Below, piece after piece: positions 16,431-23,928 of a stretch of 64,000 bases of DNA. Location of the stretch: positions 186,001 through 250,000 of the forward strand of contig CBDANZ010000005.1 in assembly GCA_965197865.1 (NCBI GenBank), written 5' to 3'. This stretch comes from CBDANZ01 sp965197865 (lineage in GTDB: Bacteria; Acidobacteriota; Vicinamibacteria; Vicinamibacterales; CAVVIG01). Position numbers and translations under genes: made by a program. Position 1 is the first letter of the stretch; each line of letters starts with the position of its first letter. The notes beneath the pieces were generated by a model that made no database searches, was not told the origin of the DNA, and saw nothing but the letters and a program-made list of their open reading frames with translations.

Positions 16431-16865
16431 GTGCCTCCGCGCTACACGTACTGGACCATCCTGATCGACAACGGGCCGACCGCGTTCCGGGCGCGTGACA
16501 AAGAGGAGCTGTTGCCGACGCTCTATCAGCTCCGGCGCAAGAACGCCAACGTCGTGATCAAGTGGTTCGCGCGGGGAAGGTTGTGGGATACGCCTGAGCA
16601 GGCGCAGTGGGCGGGAAAGAATTTAGAGCGCGAGAAGAAAGACCGGGATTGGAGACCAGGCGGAGAGCACAAGGATCTGCGCGCCCGATTCGACAGGCGG
16701 AAACGGAAAGGCGTGGCGCCGCACGGCGGCCAGCACCGCTCGCGGCGCGACAAACCCGCTGGTGTAGCGAAGGTCTTTCGACCTGCCGACCGTAAACCTT
16801 CCGGCGTAGCGCAGGTCTTCAGACCTGCAGACTATAAACCCACCAGGACCAAGCCGAAGCCGTGA
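16431..16865 (+). CDS. Conserved hypothetical protein with two VAxVFRPAD repeats
   Basis: The 144-residue basic protein begins PPRYTYWTILIDNGPTAFRA and continues LLPTLYQLRRKNANVVIKWF, a compact alpha/beta domain of about 70 residues which I believe is conserved in related genomes but for which I know no function. The middle is rich in Lys, Arg and Glu. The C-terminal 40 residues contain AGVAKVFRPAD and SGVAQVFRPAD, encoded by two REP-like palindromes, so the gene's tail seems to have been extended by repeat insertion. No signal peptide or membrane helix. The stop overlaps the GTG of the next gene (GTGA), so they are probably co-translated. Confidence 0.65.
   Translation: MPPRYTYWTILIDNGPTAFRARDKEELLPTLYQLRRKNANVVIKWFARGRLWDTPEQAQWAGKNLEREKKDRDWRPGGEHKDLRARFDRRKRKGVAPHGGQHRSRRDKPAGVAKVFRPADRKPSGVAQVFRPADYKPTRTKPKP
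16760..16830 (+). repeat. Two REP-like repeats at the 3' end of a coding region
   Basis: GTGTAGCGAAGGTCTTTCGA (from about 16762) and GTAGCGCAGGTCTTCAGACC (from about 16806) are plus-oriented and nearly perfect hairpins. They encode VAKVFRPAD and VAQVFRPAD. Confidence 0.85.
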
Positions 16866-17641
16866 CCGTTTCCATGCGCGATTTCGTCTGGTTCGTGTTC
16901 TCGGCTGGCGGTGCGATTGTATTCCTGCTCGTCGGCGTGGTGTGGCTGCGCGCCCGTCCCCAATCCCTACATCCGCGTCGGATCCTCCTCGCTGCCGCCC
17001 TCTTCTACACAGCCGCCAGCTTGTACGGCGTTAGCTACCCGATCGGACGGCTGCTCGTTGTTGGTTTCCAGCCGCTCGAGCGCGCCAACGTACCTCCTGG
17101 CGCGAGCGCAATTGTGCTGTTGGGATCAGGTAGCTTCACCGTCAGGGATTGGAACGAAAACAGCTTTTCGATCCTGGACCGACCCGGGGCAAGCCGCGTG
17201 CTCGAGGCGCTTCGCGTGTTCAGCCTCGTTGGCGCCGACTGGATCATCAGCTCGGGTGGGCTCGCGGACCTGGACGACCAGAACGAACCGAGCGGTACGA
17301 CGATGCGCGATGCTCTGGTGCACCTGGGGGTACCAGCCTCTCGCATTCTCGTCGAGACCAAGTCCCGAAACACTCACGACGAAGCTCTCATCGTTGCGCC
17401 CATGCTCGAAGCATTGGAGGTGGACCACGTGATTCTCGTCACGTCGGATGTCCACATGCGGCGGTCGCTCGGCGCCTTTCGCGCGCAGGGCGTCGACGCG
17501 ATTCCGGCTATCGCGCGTCATCCGTATCTCGACGCGCCCTGGATCCTTCCGAGCGAGGATGGACTTTACGACGCTGCGATGGTCGTTCATGAAGTCATCG
17601 GCCTCGGCTACTACTCCCTTCGCGGCTGGTATCGGTTTTAG
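16862..17641 (+). CDS. YdcF-like DUF218 envelope protein
   Basis: The 259-residue protein has two N-terminal transmembrane helices (about 8-29 and 41-62) followed by a DUF218 domain: AIVLLGSGSF, SRVLEALRVF, IISSGG, SGTTMRDALVHLGVPASRIL, then VETKSRNTHDEA and VILVTSDVHMRRS. Members such as SanA and ElyC/YcbC act in cell-envelope polysaccharide metabolism; the exact reaction is not known. The GTG start overlaps the upstream stop as GTGA. The end at 17641 abuts decayed sequence. Confidence 0.8.
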   Translation: MTVSMRDFVWFVFSAGGAIVFLLVGVVWLRARPQSLHPRRILLAAALFYTAASLYGVSYPIGRLLVVGFQPLERANVPPGASAIVLLGSGSFTVRDWNENSFSILDRPGASRVLEALRVFSLVGADWIISSGGLADLDDQNEPSGTTMRDALVHLGVPASRILVETKSRNTHDEALIVAPMLEALEVDHVILVTSDVHMRRSLGAFRAQGVDAIPAIARHPYLDAPWILPSEDGLYDAAMVVHEVIGLGYYSLRGWYRF

Positions 17642-17840
17642 GCGGTGGCTCCCCGTTCAAGATGCCGCACGTGCCACAGCAGCTCGCTATAGAACCGGCG
17701 CTCCCATGCGTCCAGACCGGGCATCGGCCTGGTCGGGCACTGCGGCGAACTCTCGCCACTGCAGCCGACTGGCCTGACGGAAATCGTCGTGGCGAAGGAG
17801 ACCCGCGGCAAAGGTACACATAAGCCCTGTTGCACTTCTG
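17638..17840 (-). pseudogene. Decayed coding remnant of unknown family
   Basis: Two minus-strand frames carry protein-like text that would join across a frameshift: FAAGLLRHDDFRQASRLQWR then EFAAV in one, and MPGLDAWERRFYSELLWHVR then HLERGATA in the other, ending at 17638. No start is visible and I do not recognise the family. Confidence 0.3.
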
Positions 17841-17934
17841 GAGTGCGATCGCCAGCTTGAGAAGAGGTCGTACGCCGTACGCCAGCACGCGCACCCGGCC
17901 GGCCGCTGCGAAGGGCACGGTGTTTGGCACCGTG

Positions 17935-18409
17935 TCACACGCCTGCTGGCTGCTTCAACCAGAGAAGTCGCATCACTCGATCCATGGCCTTCGGCTTGTC
18001 AGTTGCCCGCGCGTCGACGTGCATAAGGACGTCCAGGCACTGGGCAATGGATTTCACGACGCCAATGCCAAGCCGCCGCGCGGTCGCGGGAAGATATTTT
18101 TCGTTTTCACGCCACACTAGAATGGCGCGCGCGCGCGAGTCGACGACGACATCGAGGCAATTGTCGTGGCGATCGTCGATCACGAGGTTGAGGCCCAGCG
18201 CCGCGGCGATCTGCCCGCGCGAGGACGTCACTCGACGCGCCAGGCGGAGCCACCCCCGCGGGCACATCGGGCTTGTTCGTACCCGCGGCAGCGCGCTCCT
18301 CGAGCCGGCGCGTCATCGCTTCGCCGAAGAGGATTTGGGCCTGGCGGACGAGCTCGCCTTCCATGTCGGCGAGAACACCATCGAGATCGAAGCCGATGCG
18401 CAGGGCCAT
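17935..18409 (-). pseudogene. HAD-superfamily protein with internal deletion
   Basis: The gene starts at 18409 with MALRIGFDLDGVLADMEGEL, the DxD motif of HAD phosphatases, and proceeds to ERAAAGTNKPDVPA. The frame then goes wrong near 18250-18280. The frame one over continues with the C-terminal half, RVTSSRGQIAAALGLNLVID, then DRHDNCLDVVVDSRARAILV and ARRLGIGVVKSIAQCLDVL, to the stop at 17935. The cap/core middle, roughly a hundred residues by comparison with what I remember of this family, is missing. The IS630 element sits 16 bp upstream of the ATG, between gene and promoter. Confidence 0.6.
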
Positions 18410-18426
18410 TCAATCGTAAGAGTCTA

Positions 18427-19449
18427 AAGCGGTTTTCATGATCGTTTAGCGCCTGAGTACCCGCAATGCCGAAAGTAGTTGCGGCATTCGTCGGGGCTGA
18501 AGCGCGGGACGCACTGGCCGAGCAACGGCCAGAGCGTCTCGACCGAGCGACAGCGCGCGGCACGCACGATCGCTTTGAGCTTGGCGAAGCAGAGTTCGAT
18601 CGGATTGAGATCGGGACTGTACGGCGGGAGATACCACATCGCTGCGCCGGCGGCGGCGAGAAGATCCTCCACGCCGCGGACCTTGTGCGCGCCGAGGTTG
18701 TCGGCGATGACGATGTCGCCAGGGCGCAGGGTGGGCACCAGGATCTGGTCGAGATAGGCAAGGAAGCTCGGCCCGTCGATCGCGCCCTCGAACACGGCGG
18801 GCGCGGTGAGGCCGGTCACGCGCAACGCGGCCAGAAACGTACTGGTCTGCCAGCGGGCGCACGGCGTGTGGTCGTAGACGCGCGCGCCCGGCAGCGCGCG
18901 GCCATAGCGCCGCAGCAGATTCGTGGTGACGCCGGTTTCGTCGAGAAACACGAGCTGATCCAGATTCCACGTCGGCGCGTGCTGGTGCCAGGCGGTGCGC
19001 GCGCGCACGATGTCCGGGCGCTCGTGTTCAGACGGCCGTACCGTTTTTTTTAACGCGGAAGCGGAGATCATCGACGGCGCGCCAGATCGTGGGCAGGCTG
19101 ACGGGCACGGGCAGCGCATCCCGCAGCTCGGCGAGCGTGCGATCGGGCTGTTCCTCGATCAACGCCGCCAGGGTGTGGAGATGCGGCTCGAGTTTGCGCC
19201 GCGGCCCATAGCGTTGGGCGCGCGGTTCGATTTCGCCGGTCTCACGGCGGCGCTGACGCAAGAGCCGCACCCAGGATCCGCTCACCTGCAGTTGCGTAGC
19301 GACGGCATCCGGCAGCAGTCCGGCGTCGAGTAAGCGGAAGGCACGGTCCCGGAGATCCATTGAATAGGCGCGCATCACACCTCCTCGTCAGTGTGAAGAG
19401 GAGTACCATGACGCGCCTACTCAGTACAAGAGCTTTCTGAAAACCGCTT
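18427..19449 (-). mobile_element. IS630-family insertion sequence, complete
   Basis: A 1023-bp element with inverted ends: TAAAGCGGTTTTCA at 18425-18438 and its exact complement at 19438-19451, where the outermost TA on each side is the target duplication typical of IS630/Tc1-mariner elements. It carries a two-frame transposase on the minus strand. It inserted upstream of the HAD pseudogene. Confidence 0.88.
18436..19378 (-). CDS. IS630-family DDE transposase in two overlapping frames
   Basis: The upstream frame (19378-19028) encodes the HTH part: MDLRDRAFRLLDAGLLPDAV and TLAELRDALPVPVSLPTIWR, ending KKNGTAV. The downstream frame (to 18436) encodes the DDE domain: LVFLDETGVT, DIVIADNLGAHK, WYLPPYSPDLNPIELCFAKL. 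They meet at a run of eight A (19044-19051 read on the minus strand). With seven A the two would form one normal IS630 transposase (LRFRVKKTVRPSEHERPDI), so the eighth A is either a disabling mutation or a slippage site where polymerase or ribosome restores the frame. All three acidic residues appear present. Confidence 0.8.
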
Positions 19450-19482
19450 TAACGTGGGTCTGCCCGATCCAGAACTCCACGC

Positions 19483-19676
19483 CTAGCGCGAAGGCACCTG
19501 CACCGGGGTTTCCGCGTACTTGATAGAGTAGACGAGCGGCGTGATCGCGAGCGGCACTTCGCGAAACCCATCAGCGGGTCTCGATCCGCCCGGGTGTTCG
19601 AAATCCAGGAGAACAATTCCCTGGGAGGTACGCGGGACATCGACGACCGGCGTATCGGCGTTGGGTCAGCCATTCT
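19483..19676 (-). pseudogene. Truncated C-terminal gene fragment, family unknown
   Basis: One minus-strand frame ending at the TAG 19483-19485 reads TPVVDVPRTSQGIVLLDFEH, PGGSRPADGFREVPLAITPL and VYSIKYAETPVQVPSR, which looks like real protein. It opens just after a TGA near 19667, with the MITE 40 bp further upstream, so the start is missing. I do not recognise it. Confidence 0.35.
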
Positions 19677-19705
19677 TAATCGGAGGCGCCAGTGATCCAG
19701 CTTGG

Positions 19706-19863
19706 CAGTCCGTGGTGAAAGTCCGTCTGCATTCGACGAGCGATGCATCCTCGTGGCCTGCGTTGCTCCTCCATCAAATACAGGCGGTATTCTCGGTCGT
19801 CGCGCCTTGTCCGCGAGGCGCCTCGCTCGTCTCGGTGCAGCGCCCGACTTTCACCACGGACTG
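19706..19863. repeat. MITE copy 2 (158 bp), intact
   Basis: Bounded by an 18-bp perfect terminal inverted repeat, CAGTCCGTGGTGAAAGTC at 19706-19723 and its complement at 19846-19863. The flanks are TTGG on the left and TTAG on the right, a 4-bp YTAR-like target site with one change. It matches copy 1 with one base difference noticed (TTGTCC here, TTGCCC in copy 1, near 19810 and 8964). No protein is encoded. Confidence 0.88.
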
Positions 19864-20113
19864 TTAGTCCTGTGCATCGCTGGGCAGTCCGGCAAACCCT
19901 GCGCTCGAACTCATCGGCGCGCCAGGCGCTCTGGCAGAGAGGCGAACCGTCCGATAAGCGACCACCGCGAGGGCCACGTTCGCCTGACCTCACGCGCATT
20001 GCACCTCCCTGTAGCACAACGGAGGCCGGCGGGGCCACATGGAAGGGAAATCGGCTCTAACTGGATTGATCTAGTCTGTGCACGTGAGAGGACGAATCTG
20101 CCCGACTTCGTGG
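19864..20113. other. Region without recognisable gene
   Basis: These 250 bp between the MITE and the barrel pseudogene show no coding pattern, RNA gene or repeat that I can support. Confidence 0.4.
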
Positions 20114-21013
20114 CTACCGTCCGTACGCGACCGATATTCCGTAGCGAAGACCATCGTACTGCCGCGTGTCAATCTCGGAGTTCCGTCTCTGCCGATCGAC
20201 GTTGAAGCCCAGGCGCATGTCTCGACCCAACCGCTAGCCGACACACAAGCCGGAACTGCGAACGTGATCGACCCGATTCGACACTTCGACCTCCGTGCCC
20301 GTTCGTGTGGTGTACGCCAGCTGCTGGGCGCCGATTCGGCCTTCGATGTCGAGGGGGCCGTACACCTGCTGCGCGATAGACCCGGAAACACCGGTCTGCA
20401 GGTAGTACGGCTGGTTCACGTCGAACGAGTACTGCACATCCCATTCCGCCTGGACGGCCAGTCTCGTTGACCCGAGCGCGACATAGGTCAGATCGACTCC
20501 TGTCGTCGCGCCACTGTAGCCGGGAAGGTCGGGTACGAGAGGCGCGAAGTCGCGAAAGCCGACCTGCGCCGTCCCGCTGACAACCGCGAATCGATCGAAC
20601 GACACGCCGATCCCAATCCGCGTCGAATCGGAATCGCGCAGAGGCGAGAATTCGAAACGATCCTGTTCTCGTGCCAGATCGACGTTGATCGTCGTGAGAG
20701 GTGTCAGCCCGTGCCGGATAGTCAACGCCGCTGTTGTATTGGTCCGGTTCAATTCGTTGTGCAGACTGGTCGCGAGAAAGACCTCGTCTTTGTCGATTTC
20801 GATGCGGAGCACCCGCGCGGCATCCATATAGCTGAACGTATCACCCTTGCTGTTGTTGTCGGAGTCGTACTTGAGAAGTTAAAGACGACCGGTCTGCTTG
20901 TTGTAGGCCGGCTCGATCCGATCTTGGTTGCTGCTTCCACAACCCCAGAAGCCGCCGATGACTACGGTCAATGCCAGAACTCCGTATGGAGGACACGCTT
21001 TCACCCCTGACAT
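20114..21013 (-). pseudogene. Lipoprotein N-terminus joined to an outer-membrane beta-barrel, with two nonsense codons
   Basis: One continuous frame of 300 codons runs from the ATG at 21013 to the TAG at 20114, interrupted by TAA at 20879-20881 and TAG at 20234-20236. It begins as a lipoprotein (hydrophobic YGVLALTVVIGGFWGCGSS with a lipobox-like cysteine), continues IEPAYNKQTGRL-stop-LLKYDS then SYMDAARVLRIEIDKDE, and passes directly into alternating-strand barrel text (TTINVDLAREQDRFEFSPLR, YVALGSTRLAVQAEWDVQYS), ending MRLGFNVDRQRRNSEIDTRQ and YGISVAYGR. The first stop fits CAA to TAA; the second fits a lost tyrosine codon. The two halves look like separate families fused by a deletion near 20785. 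Confidence 0.6.
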
Positions 21014-21134
21014 GTTCAGTCTGACCACACGTCGACTCCGCCCAGCTTCACTCTTTGACTTACACAGCATCAGGTGCATCGGGTACGTGTGTCAACTGAA
21101 ATACACATGGGACCAGAACGATACGGCGGACCGT

Positions 21135-22184
21135 TCAGGCGATCACGGGCGAGAAGAGGAACGCAGTGATTGTGTCGCGCAGTTGCTCTAGCGATTCCGC
21201 GCGGTTGATCGCTGTGCGCAGATGGGACCCGTTGTCGAGGCCCTTGGTGTACCAGGAGCCGAGCGCGCGAACCTTGTTGATCACCCAGCGGTCGTGTCTC
21301 CTGTGTGCAGGACCAAAGGCCTGCGCTACTTCCGACGCTGAGGCGGGCGCACTGTGCCGGAAGCCAGCAGGTTCGTGAACGCGCTCGTTCAGCAGCAGAT
21401 CGATGTACTCGAGCAGGAATTCACCGCGGTCGGCCAAGGTCACCTCGCGCGCTGGGCGCCCAGCGGCCATGTCAGCGGCCTGCGCCAGGATCCAGGGATT
21501 GCGCAGCACGCCCCGGCCCACCAGCACCCCATCGACACACTGCATGCGGTCGACGACTTCTAAGGGCTCGATGCAGTCGCCGCTGCCGAACACCGGGATC
21601 GTCAGGGTGTCGGCAATCTCGGCAACGAGATCCCAGTCGGCCGACCCGCTGTAGCTCTGCGCCGCGGTCCGTCCATGCACCGCGACGGCGGCGGCACCGG
21701 CGTCTTCAGCCATCTTTGCCAACGTCGGCGCGTTGCGCTCGGCCTCGTTCCATCCCGCTCGCATCTTGACGCTGACGGGGATCTTCACGGCCCTCGCCAT
21801 CGCCCCAATTACCGACCTTGCGTGCTCCGGTTCGCGCATCAGGGTGCAGCCGGCGTTGTGCTTGGCGATCTTCGGCACCGGGCAACCCATGTTGACATCC
21901 ACGATATCGGCGCCCATACCCTCGACGATCTCGGCGGCGGCCGCCATCTTCGCCGGCTCGCCGCCGAAGATCTGGATCGAGACCGGGCGCTCTTCCTCCG
22001 TGTATTCGGCGTATTCGAGGGTCCGATCGATGCCGCGCACGAGGCCCTCCGAGCTCACCATCTCGGTGACGACGAGCCCGCAGCCTCCCTGGCGTTTCAC
22101 GAGGCGCCTGAATGCAGTGTCCGTCATGCCGGCCATCGGGGCGACCGCAAAGGGGAAGGACAGGTGGAGGGAGCCGATTTTCAT
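21135..22184 (-). CDS. dusB: tRNA-dihydrouridine synthase DusB
   Basis: This 349-residue flavoprotein reduces uridine to dihydrouridine in tRNA. Family motifs: APMAGMTDTAFRRL (FMN site), PVSIQIFGGEP, DIVDVNMGCPVPKI with the catalytic cysteine in the following KHNAGCTLMRE, VSVKMRAGWN, AVAVHGRTAAQSYSG, IPVFGSGDCIEP and GVLVGRGVLRNPWI. In the C-terminal helical domain, SASEVAQAFGPAHRR is a REP-derived insertion. The enzyme core is untouched, so it is probably functional. It is the last gene of the minus-strand series and follows upxY by 83 bp, with a hairpin between. Confidence 0.92.
   Translation of the reverse strand: MKIGSLHLSFPFAVAPMAGMTDTAFRRLVKRQGGCGLVVTEMVSSEGLVRGIDRTLEYAEYTEEERPVSIQIFGGEPAKMAAAAEIVEGMGADIVDVNMGCPVPKIAKHNAGCTLMREPEHARSVIGAMARAVKIPVSVKMRAGWNEAERNAPTLAKMAEDAGAAAVAVHGRTAAQSYSGSADWDLVAEIADTLTIPVFGSGDCIEPLEVVDRMQCVDGVLVGRGVLRNPWILAQAADMAAGRPAREVTLADRGEFLLEYIDLLLNERVHEPAGFRHSAPASASEVAQAFGPAHRRHDRWVINKVRALGSWYTKGLDNGSHLRTAINRAESLEQLRDTITAFLFSPVIA
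21305..21329 (-). repeat. REP-like repeat in frame in dusB
   Basis: GTGCAGGACCAAAGGCCTGC followed by GCTAC, a minus-oriented copy; on the coding strand it encodes VAQAFGPA. Confidence 0.75.
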
Positions 22185-22200
22185 GAGCTCAGAGCCTGAA

Positions 22201-22246
22201 AGTCAAGACTCAAGAGGACTCAGTGCGATCAGTCCTCTTGACTTTT
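22201..22246 (-). terminator. Hairpin between upxY and dusB
   Basis: CAAGAGGACT (22211-22220) pairs with AGTCCTCTTG (22231-22240) around a 10-base loop. A T5 run follows on the plus strand only; on the minus strand the following tract is weaker (TTGACTTTC). It may be a partial terminator or a processing site. Confidence 0.45.
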
Positions 22247-22267
22247 TCCTTCTAGGTTCTAGCTACC

Positions 22268-22795
22268 CTAGTATGGTTTCACATCTGCGGCGTCGACTTC
22301 CACGCTGACCGACTGGCCGATCAAATTGACCGAGAGCACCAAACGCGCGCGATGGGTGTCCTTGCGCATCAGGTGGCCGATGACGCCACGCAGCGGTCCG
22401 TGGACCACCTCAACCATCATGCCCTCACGAATGAGCGGACACGGATCGCATTTGAGGTCGCTCGCGATGAGCACGCGGATGCTCTCCAGCTCGTACTCGG
22501 GAATCGCGGCTGGCCTGCCCTCGAACGAGACGATGTTGACAACACCCGTGCACTTGAGGACAGGCAGTGCATCGGCAGTATCGAACCGCGCGAAACAATA
22601 GCCGGGAAAGAGCGGCCAATCAATCTTCTTCTTGCGGTCCTTCCACCGGCTCCAGCGCGTAATGGTCGGCAGAAACGTGTCGATGCGCCTTGTTTCGAGC
22701 TGCTCGCGCAACACTTGCTCATGGCGCGAGCGGGTCCAGATGGCAAACCACTGGAGAGAGGCCAGAAGATCGGGGTTACGCGCCGGTGTGATCAT
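22268..22795 (-). CDS. UpxY-type NusG paralogue (transcription antiterminator)
   Basis: The 175-residue protein has the NGN domain (LQWFAIWTRSRHEQVLREQL, WPLFPGYCFARFD, VVNIVSFEGRPAAIP) followed by a KOW domain (IREGMMVEVVHGPLRGVIGH). It resembles UpxY/RfaH-like specialised NusG paralogues rather than housekeeping NusG: the gene is not next to secE/rplK and has the Trp/Arg-rich insert RWSRWKDRKKKIDW. Such proteins load on RNA polymerase and prevent early termination in long operons, often for polysaccharides; wzm-wzt-rfaE2 nearby is a plausible but unproven target. Start ATG at 22795 overlaps the surA stop (ATGA). Confidence 0.8.
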   Translation of the reverse strand: MITPARNPDLLASLQWFAIWTRSRHEQVLREQLETRRIDTFLPTITRWSRWKDRKKKIDWPLFPGYCFARFDTADALPVLKCTGVVNIVSFEGRPAAIPEYELESIRVLIASDLKCDPCPLIREGMMVEVVHGPLRGVIGHLMRKDTHRARLVLSVNLIGQSVSVEVDAADVKPY

Positions 22796-23871
22796 CGCGC
22801 TGAGGGCGCTGTACTATTGGTTTGTTCCTTGATCCGCTCGAGCCCGCGATCGTACGCCTTCTCGATTTCGTCGTTCTCCCACTCGATGATCGCCTCGGCC
22901 CGTAGCCGGCTCAAGAACTTCTCGTACTCGGCCTGTCGCTTGTCGGTGAACACACGGTCCCTGATCTGGTCACGAGCCCCCTCGAAGGGCAGCGTCTCGG
23001 GCGGCGTCGAGGACTCGAGCTTCAGAAGCAGGTGCCCGCGCGTCGTGCGCAGCACCTCGCTTATTTGCCCGACCTTCATGGCTTCGACAAGCTCTCGAAG
23101 ATCCGGCGACAGATCGCCGATGTTGAGGGGACCGACGAGGCCGGCGTTTGCCCGCGACGGAGCGTCTGACAGCTCGGAGGCGAGCTTCTCGACGCTTTCT
23201 CCGGCAAGCGCGCGCTGGCGAATCTGGTTCGCCTTGTGTCGGGCCGCTTCGTCCTGACCAACGTTCAACGTCTTCCCGTCGGTCGGAACCGCCACAAGAA
23301 TCTCTCTCAGCGTGACAGCCTGCGGCGTCGTGAACTCGCTCACGTGGGCGTCGAAATACCGGCGCGCTTCGTCTTCCGACACCGCAATGCGACCCACGAT
23401 CTCGTTTTGTTCGACGCGGGTCATCACCATCCGCCGCTCGATATTGCTCCGCAGGTCGTCCATGGTCATGTTCTCTTGCTTGAGAGCGGCCTGAAGCTGC
23501 TCATCATTCTCGATCTTGTTTTCCTTCTTGATGTCGTTGAGAATACCGATGAACTGCTCATCGCTGAGCCGGTAGCCGAGCTCCTTGCCGCGCTGAACGA
23601 GCAGCATCTCGTCGATCACCACGACGATGATCTCAGGCGTCACTTCATCGAGCATCTCGCGAAGCTGCGCGTCGCCCAAGAGGGCCGTTGGATCGAGCTG
23701 ACCCCGCTCTTGCAACACGGCCACCTGCCTCGCCTCGAGCTCGGTTTTCGAGAACAACTCGCCGTTCACCTTCACTAGAATCTGCTCGATGATTTCAGCC
23801 CCAGCCATCGCCCCAAGCACAATGAGGACATAGAACAGGACTGCCGCCGTCCGAAACGATGTCTTGGTCAT
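22792..23871 (-). CDS. SurA-like periplasmic peptidyl-prolyl isomerase/chaperone
   Basis: The 359-residue protein starts with a signal-anchor (FRTAAVLFYVLIVLGAMAGA), then a SurA N-terminal chaperone domain (IIEQILVKVNGELFSKTELE; VVVIDEMLLVQRGKELGYRL) and one parvulin domain at about residues 185-290 (TLREILVAV, SDAPSRANAGLVGPLNIGDL, GQISEVLRTTRGHLLLKLES). It should help fold outer-membrane proteins. SurA of E. coli has two parvulin domains; this has one, like many SurA/PrsA-type proteins outside Proteobacteria. It lies downstream of mfd with a REP-like copy in the 57-bp gap, and overlaps upxY. Confidence 0.82.
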   Translation of the reverse strand: MTKTSFRTAAVLFYVLIVLGAMAGAEIIEQILVKVNGELFSKTELEARQVAVLQERGQLDPTALLGDAQLREMLDEVTPEIIVVVIDEMLLVQRGKELGYRLSDEQFIGILNDIKKENKIENDEQLQAALKQENMTMDDLRSNIERRMVMTRVEQNEIVGRIAVSEDEARRYFDAHVSEFTTPQAVTLREILVAVPTDGKTLNVGQDEAARHKANQIRQRALAGESVEKLASELSDAPSRANAGLVGPLNIGDLSPDLRELVEAMKVGQISEVLRTTRGHLLLKLESSTPPETLPFEGARDQIRDRVFTDKRQAEYEKFLSRLRAEAIIEWENDEIEKAYDRGLERIKEQTNSTAPSAR

Positions 23872-23882
23872 GGCGTTCCCAG

Positions 23883-23907
23883 GGCAGGTCTGAAGACCTG
23901 CGCTACA
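23883..23907 (-). repeat. REP-like repeat between mfd and surA
   Basis: GGCAGGTCTGAAGACCTGCG followed by CTAC, a perfect hairpin and minus-oriented copy of the family. Confidence 0.85.
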
Positions 23908-23928
23908 AGTACCAGAAAATCAATATGG

